Assembly (NCBI GenBank): GCA_041499515.1
Contig: JBGQKM010000262.1
Span: 1-8,374, forward strand
DNA: 8,374 bases
Direction of reading: 5' to 3'
Source of the DNA: PALSA-1355 sp041499515
GTDB taxonomy: Bacteria; Planctomycetota; Planctomycetia; Pirellulales; PALSA-1355
Under the pieces are notes generated by a model. That model was not told the origin of the DNA and did not search any database. It was given only the letters and a program-made list of their open reading frames with translations. This document shows, piece after piece, positions 5,173 through 8,374 of this stretch. The position numbers were made by a program, and so were the translations under genes. Every line of letters starts with the position of its first letter. The stretch's first letter is position 1.

Positions 5173-6435
5173 ATGCAGTGGTTGGTGACGCTCTACGCGG
5201 TCTTGACGATTCTGGCTGTGGGTTTCGCGGCCCTGCTCACGTTACAGACTTGGGAACATCGGCGATTCGCGCGCAGCCGGTCAAAGCACCCCAACCGCCG
5301 ACCGCCGCGAGGGCGGATCGCGCTTTTCGTGCCCTGCAAGGGCGCCGACGTCGACCTGGAAAGCAACTTGCGCCCCCTGTTCGAGCAGGATCACGGCAAT
5401 TATGAATTGATTTTCGCCGTGGAAAGTCTTAACGATGCCGCTTGCCACACGATTCACCGCCTGATTGCGCAATATCCGGGCCATCATGCCAAACTGATCG
5501 ACGCCGGCATTTCGACCGTCAGCGGACAAAAAGTACACAATCTACTGGTCGCCACCGAGCATCTTTCCTCGGCCGTCGACATCCTGGCGTTTGTCGATGC
5601 CGACGTACGGCCGCCGCGCGATTGGCTTCGCATGCTCACGCAGCGCTTGGACGGATATGGCGCGGCGACCGGATATCGCTGGTTCGTTCCCAAGCGGGCG
5701 ACCCTGGCCAACTGCATGCTCTCGAGCATGGATAGCGCCGTGGTGCCGATCATGTTTCCCGGCCTGCATCATAAAGTTTGGGGCGGTTCGTGGGCGATTC
5801 GTCGCGACGTTTTCGACACCGGCCGACTGCGCGACGCGTGGCGCGGCACCCTGAGCGACGACCTGGTTGCGGCCAGCGTTCTGGCTCGCACGCGGCAGCG
5901 CGTGGCCCTGGAGCCATCGTGCATTCTTCCCTCGCCGCTGGATGTCGACCTGTCCGGCATGTTGACCTTCGTGCGACGACAATTCACGATTGGCCGCTGC
6001 TATACGCCCGTGCTGTGGGGCTCGGTTCTGGTCATGAATTGCCTTTCGCAAGCCGTTTTTTGGAGCAGTTTGGCCGCGATGGTTTGGGGCTCGTGCACGG
6101 CCGCCGAATGGACCTGGGCGCCGGCCAGCGTGGTGGGCCTGCTGTATGCACTGCACATCGTGCGTGCCTGGCTGCGGCAGCAGGCTTCGCGACACTACCT
6201 GCCCAATCGCCAGGAGGAATTGACGGCGGCCCGTCAGTTCGATATCTGGCTCGGCCCTCTGGCTGGATTGGCCTGCTGTTTGGGGCTGGTGGGTTCTGCT
6301 TTTGGCCGGCGAATCTCGTGGAAGGGGATTACCTACGAAATGCGATGGGGAGGAAAAATCCGCCGAATTTCCTTCGCGCCACAGCGTGTCAGTCCCGAGG
6401 AGGTCGAGGGACTGTCCTATCAAAGGGTCGCTTGA
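5173..6435 (+). CDS. Membrane glycosyltransferase, GT2/GT21 ceramide glucosyltransferase / HpnI type
   Basis: This 420-residue inner-membrane protein probably transfers a sugar from a nucleotide donor to a lipid acceptor. It has an N-terminal membrane anchor (about 3-25). The cytoplasmic GT-A domain (about 48-275) starts at RIALFVPCKG. The donor/metal motif is FVDADV (Asp142, Asp144). It then has GGSWAIRR, the catalytic-base region TLSDDLVAA (Asp229, Asp230), and FVRRQFTIGRCY in the place of the (Q/R)xxRW motif. Three C-terminal membrane segments follow (about 279-305, 316-333, 358-380). The tail ISWKGITYEMRWGGKIRR resembles the conserved C-terminal strand of this family. The ATG at 5173 is chosen because ggaaggtg lies 8-15 nt upstream; the in-frame start at 5149 would add eight hydrophilic residues. 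The radical SAM gene follows after 39 nt. Hopanoid HpnI is the closest analogy I can name, but ceramide or other lipid acceptors are equally possible. Confidence 0.85.
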   Translation: MQWLVTLYAVLTILAVGFAALLTLQTWEHRRFARSRSKHPNRRPPRGRIALFVPCKGADVDLESNLRPLFEQDHGNYELIFAVESLNDAACHTIHRLIAQYPGHHAKLIDAGISTVSGQKVHNLLVATEHLSSAVDILAFVDADVRPPRDWLRMLTQRLDGYGAATGYRWFVPKRATLANCMLSSMDSAVVPIMFPGLHHKVWGGSWAIRRDVFDTGRLRDAWRGTLSDDLVAASVLARTRQRVALEPSCILPSPLDVDLSGMLTFVRRQFTIGRCYTPVLWGSVLVMNCLSQAVFWSSLAAMVWGSCTAAEWTWAPASVVGLLYALHIVRAWLRQQASRHYLPNRQEELTAARQFDIWLGPLAGLACCLGLVGSAFGRRISWKGITYEMRWGGKIRRISFAPQRVSPEEVEGLSYQRVA

Positions 6436-6474
6436 AGAAAACACTGCCTCACAACAGCCAAAAGGAGTCCGGCA

Positions 6475-7941
6475 ATGCGCGTCGTTCTGTGGGACACTCG
6501 AAAACTCGACGTGGCCAAGGATTTTGCCGGTGGGTTCGGCGTGGGTCAGTTTCCGGGGCGCGGCGGCCTCGGCGGCCGGATCGTGCGGCACTTTTTCAAA
6601 CGCGATCGGCGCCCGGCAGCCCTGGTCTTCGCCTATCTGGCCGCCATCTTTGGCAAGCTCGGCCACCGGGTCGAATATGTTTTGGACCGTGTGCCGGCGG
6701 GCGCCGATCTGTACGTCTTCAACCCCTCGTTGATTACCGTGGCGCTAGAACGCCGGGCCATTCAGCAAGCGTTGGCGTCCACGCCGGGTTGCCGCGTGTT
6801 TGTCGTGGGGGCGGTCGCGCATTCCTTGCCCGACACGTTCCAGGGACTGGACGTCACCATTTTGAAAGGCGAAGCGGAGCAGCTCTGCTGGAAGCTCGAC
6901 GAAGCGCTGGCCTCCAAGGACCGCACGTTTGACTTGGGCAAGGTGCAGGACCTTGATGCGCTGCCTTTCCCCGATTGGTCGCCCTTTTCGCCCCGGACGT
7001 TTCGCGTCGGGTACGATTTTTCGCGCTTTCCCACGGCGCTCATTCAACAGAGCCGCGGCTGCACGCTGAAGTGCAACTATTGCCCGTATATCATCCTGGA
7101 AAACGGCACGCGACTGCGGTCGCCCGACAGCGTGGCGGCCGAAATGCGTGCCGGCATCAAGGCCCACGGCTTTCGCTCCTTCAAGTTTCGCGATCCGCTG
7201 TTCGGCGTCGACCGCCAGCGAGTGTTTCGCCTGCTGGAGCTCATCGGGAAATTACCCCGCAAAATCCAATTCTCGATCGAAAGCCGCCTCGACCTGTTGC
7301 GGCCCGACCTGCTGCGGGCCATGCGCGAGGTGGGCCTGACAAGCATTACCGTGGGCATCGAAACGCCGTCGGAGGAAACGCTGCGGCGATATCATCGGGC
7401 ACCGATTCGCGATGACCGGCAGCGAGACTTCGTGCTGCTGTGCCGCTCGTTGGGCATCCGAACCGTGGCTGGGTTCATGGTCGGATTTCCGGAGGACACC
7501 GAAGAATCCATCCACGGCGTGTTGCGTTATGCGAAAGCCCTGAACCCGACATTCGCGAACTTCAACATCGTCACGCCCTACCCTGGCACCGAGTTTTTCC
7601 AGATAATCAAATCGCAAATTGCGACGTTCGATCCCTCGCAATACACGGTTTACACGCCGGTGCTCAAGTATCGAAACTTGACGAGCCAGCGCGTGGCCGA
7701 ACTGCACGCCATGTGTTTCACAAGTTACTATTTTCGCTCGCGCTGGTTGCTGGCCGCCGCGCCGGTTTTGTGGCCCAACCTTCGCAAACTCGGCTGGGGA
7801 ACCACGGCACTGCCCGAGACACCGGCCCACGTGCACCTGGGGCCGCCAAAACCCCACGCCGATCTGCGCGTCGTACAGCGACCGCATCCGCCCGGTGCCG
7901 ATGCCCGAGAGACGGAAAACAAATCGAGCGACGCGGCCTGA
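6475..7941 (+). CDS. B12-binding-domain radical SAM enzyme
   Basis: Enzymes of this class use a [4Fe-4S] cluster and S-adenosylmethionine to start radical chemistry, often methylation, ring contraction or rearrangement on lipids, pigments or natural products. The 488-residue protein has three parts. A Gly-rich N terminus (GGFGVGQFPGRGGLGG, 19-34) comes first. A cobalamin-binding-type Rossmann domain (about 46-145) starts at RPAALVFAYLAAIFGKLGH and ends near LKGEAEQL; the DxHxxG cobalamin-ligand motif is not seen, so cobalamin, if bound, is likely base-off without a His ligand. The radical SAM core (about 186-400) carries Cys196-x3-Cys200-x2-Cys203 in SRGCTLKCNYCPY. Core motifs include FRDPLFGVD, SIESRLDLL, VGIETPSEETL, FMVGFPEDTEES and VTPYPGTEFF. 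The tail is Pro/His-rich and probably disordered. The start has a strong aaaggag 8 nt upstream. It probably shares a transcript with the glycosyltransferase. It recalls BchE/HpnJ-type proteins, but the substrate is unknown. Confidence 0.92.
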   Translation: MRVVLWDTRKLDVAKDFAGGFGVGQFPGRGGLGGRIVRHFFKRDRRPAALVFAYLAAIFGKLGHRVEYVLDRVPAGADLYVFNPSLITVALERRAIQQALASTPGCRVFVVGAVAHSLPDTFQGLDVTILKGEAEQLCWKLDEALASKDRTFDLGKVQDLDALPFPDWSPFSPRTFRVGYDFSRFPTALIQQSRGCTLKCNYCPYIILENGTRLRSPDSVAAEMRAGIKAHGFRSFKFRDPLFGVDRQRVFRLLELIGKLPRKIQFSIESRLDLLRPDLLRAMREVGLTSITVGIETPSEETLRRYHRAPIRDDRQRDFVLLCRSLGIRTVAGFMVGFPEDTEESIHGVLRYAKALNPTFANFNIVTPYPGTEFFQIIKSQIATFDPSQYTVYTPVLKYRNLTSQRVAELHAMCFTSYYFRSRWLLAAAPVLWPNLRKLGWGTTALPETPAHVHLGPPKPHADLRVVQRPHPPGADARETENKSSDAA

Positions 7942-7954
7942 TGCGTCGGCCCAC

Positions 7955-8290
7955 TTAGAGAAAGGCCGCCAGAATCGGCAGGACGGCTACGATCACGGCT
8001 AGAATCGTGATACTTCTCGGCGGCGGCGCGCGACGAATCCTCAAAACCACGACCGTCAGCGCCAACGAAACCACGGCAGTCACCAGCGAACCAAAGTGCA
8101 ACAACCGCGCCAGCAGCATCACAGGGTCTCCTGCGCCGCCCTGGCCAGCAAAGAGCCACACGATCGCAGCCACGCCGGCGCACAACAGGGTCGTCATCGC
8201 CGAGAACATCCAGGCCACGGTGGCCGCGTCGGCGGTGCGGCGCTCGGTCGTGTCACTCGGGCCCGGCTGACGTGGTTTTCGCTTGGCCAA
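7955..8290 (-). CDS. Small hypothetical membrane protein with three predicted helices
   Basis: I do not recognise this 111-residue protein. A basic, hydrophilic N terminus (MAKRKPRQPGPSDTTERR) precedes three hydrophobic segments. These are at about 25-47 (TVAWMFSAMTTLLCAGVAAI), 57-84 (a Leu/Val-rich stretch) and 93-111 (ITILAVIVAVLPILAAFL, running to the C terminus). A short Arg/Pro linker (RIRRAPPPR) lies between helices 2 and 3. The start is a TTG: an in-frame stop lies 16 codons upstream, with no ATG or GTG between. GGAAGGG sits about 7 nt before the TTG, which supports it. It is convergent with the radical SAM gene, with only 13 nt between the two stop codons and no visible terminator there. 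Composition and helix layout support a real gene; function cannot be inferred. Confidence 0.62.
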   Translation of the reverse strand: MAKRKPRQPGPSDTTERRTADAATVAWMFSAMTTLLCAGVAAIVWLFAGQGGAGDPVMLLARLLHFGSLVTAVVSLALTVVVLRIRRAPPPRSITILAVIVAVLPILAAFL

Positions 8291-8374
8291 GAGCTGGCCC
8301 TTCCCGGTGGGTTGACGAGACGCCGCCGGTCCATCCTAGAAGCGGCGGCGAATGCCCCCTAGGGACCCCAGCAT

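Noticed and set aside
5542..6666. 374-codon open frame on the minus strand across the glycosyltransferase gene
   Set aside because: It is antisense to a well-supported gene, its translation is rich in Arg, Gln and His without domain motifs, and long antisense frames are expected in high-GC DNA.
5778..6932. 384-codon plus-strand open frame overlapping the ends of the glycosyltransferase and radical SAM genes
   Set aside because: It is out of frame with both genes, its Arg/Gly-rich translation has no recognisable motif, and it would erase the clear ribosome site and start of the radical SAM gene.
7942..7954. Shared bidirectional terminator between the convergent radical SAM and membrane-protein genes
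   Set aside because: The gap is only 13 nt and no stem with a T tract is visible in or around it.
8336..8374. Short minus-strand frame from the right edge (MLGSLGGIRRRF then stop)
   Set aside because: It could be the last codons of a gene outside the window or a chance frame; twelve codons with no motif cannot support a call.
1..8374. CRISPR array, insertion sequence, tRNA or rRNA
   Set aside because: No regularly spaced repeats, transposase motifs, or tRNA/rRNA signatures were found on either strand by reading.

Overview
The window is high-GC bacterial DNA with widely spaced genes and mostly non-operonic organisation. It looks most like a planctomycete of the Pirellulales type. The reasons are a secreted thioredoxin fused to a carboxypeptidase-regulatory-like domain, a secreted EF-hand protein, an mraZ gene standing outside any division/cell-wall cluster, and long gaps between genes. 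This assignment is an inference from gene style; there is no rRNA or other marker in the window.

Layout. At the left (148-1332, +) is an exported TlpA-like thioredoxin. It converges on an orphan mraZ (1547-2032, -). Between their 3' ends is a 126-bp segment bounded by a perfect 14-bp inverted repeat, with a run of seven T on the mraZ strand. Upstream of mraZ lie two almost identical 15-bp imperfect palindromes, 41 bp apart, flanking a plausible -10 element. They read as an operator pair, perhaps for MraZ itself. Diverging to the right after a gene-free leader is a beta-ketoacyl-ACP synthase (2471-3733, +) with an intact Cys-His-His triad. A hairpin-rich gap follows, then a two-gene unit of exported proteins: an EF-hand protein (3931-4449) and a single-domain rhodanese (4490-4894). 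A second two-gene unit has its own candidate promoter and holds a membrane glycosyltransferase of the ceramide-glucosyltransferase/HpnI type (5173-6435) and a B12-binding-domain radical SAM enzyme (6475-7941). A small three-helix membrane protein of unknown function (7955-8290, -) closes the window, tail to tail with the radical SAM gene.

How the genes may work together. The EF-hand/rhodanese pair is probably co-transcribed and both products are exported, suggesting a role in the periplasm. The glycosyltransferase/radical SAM pair is probably also co-transcribed and resembles the hpnI-hpnJ pairing of hopanoid head-group synthesis; the lipid substrate is not shown by the sequence. No complete known defence, mobile or CRISPR system is visible. 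The points most worth a second look are the mraZ operator pair, the 126-bp inverted-repeat element, and the glycosyltransferase/radical SAM pair.
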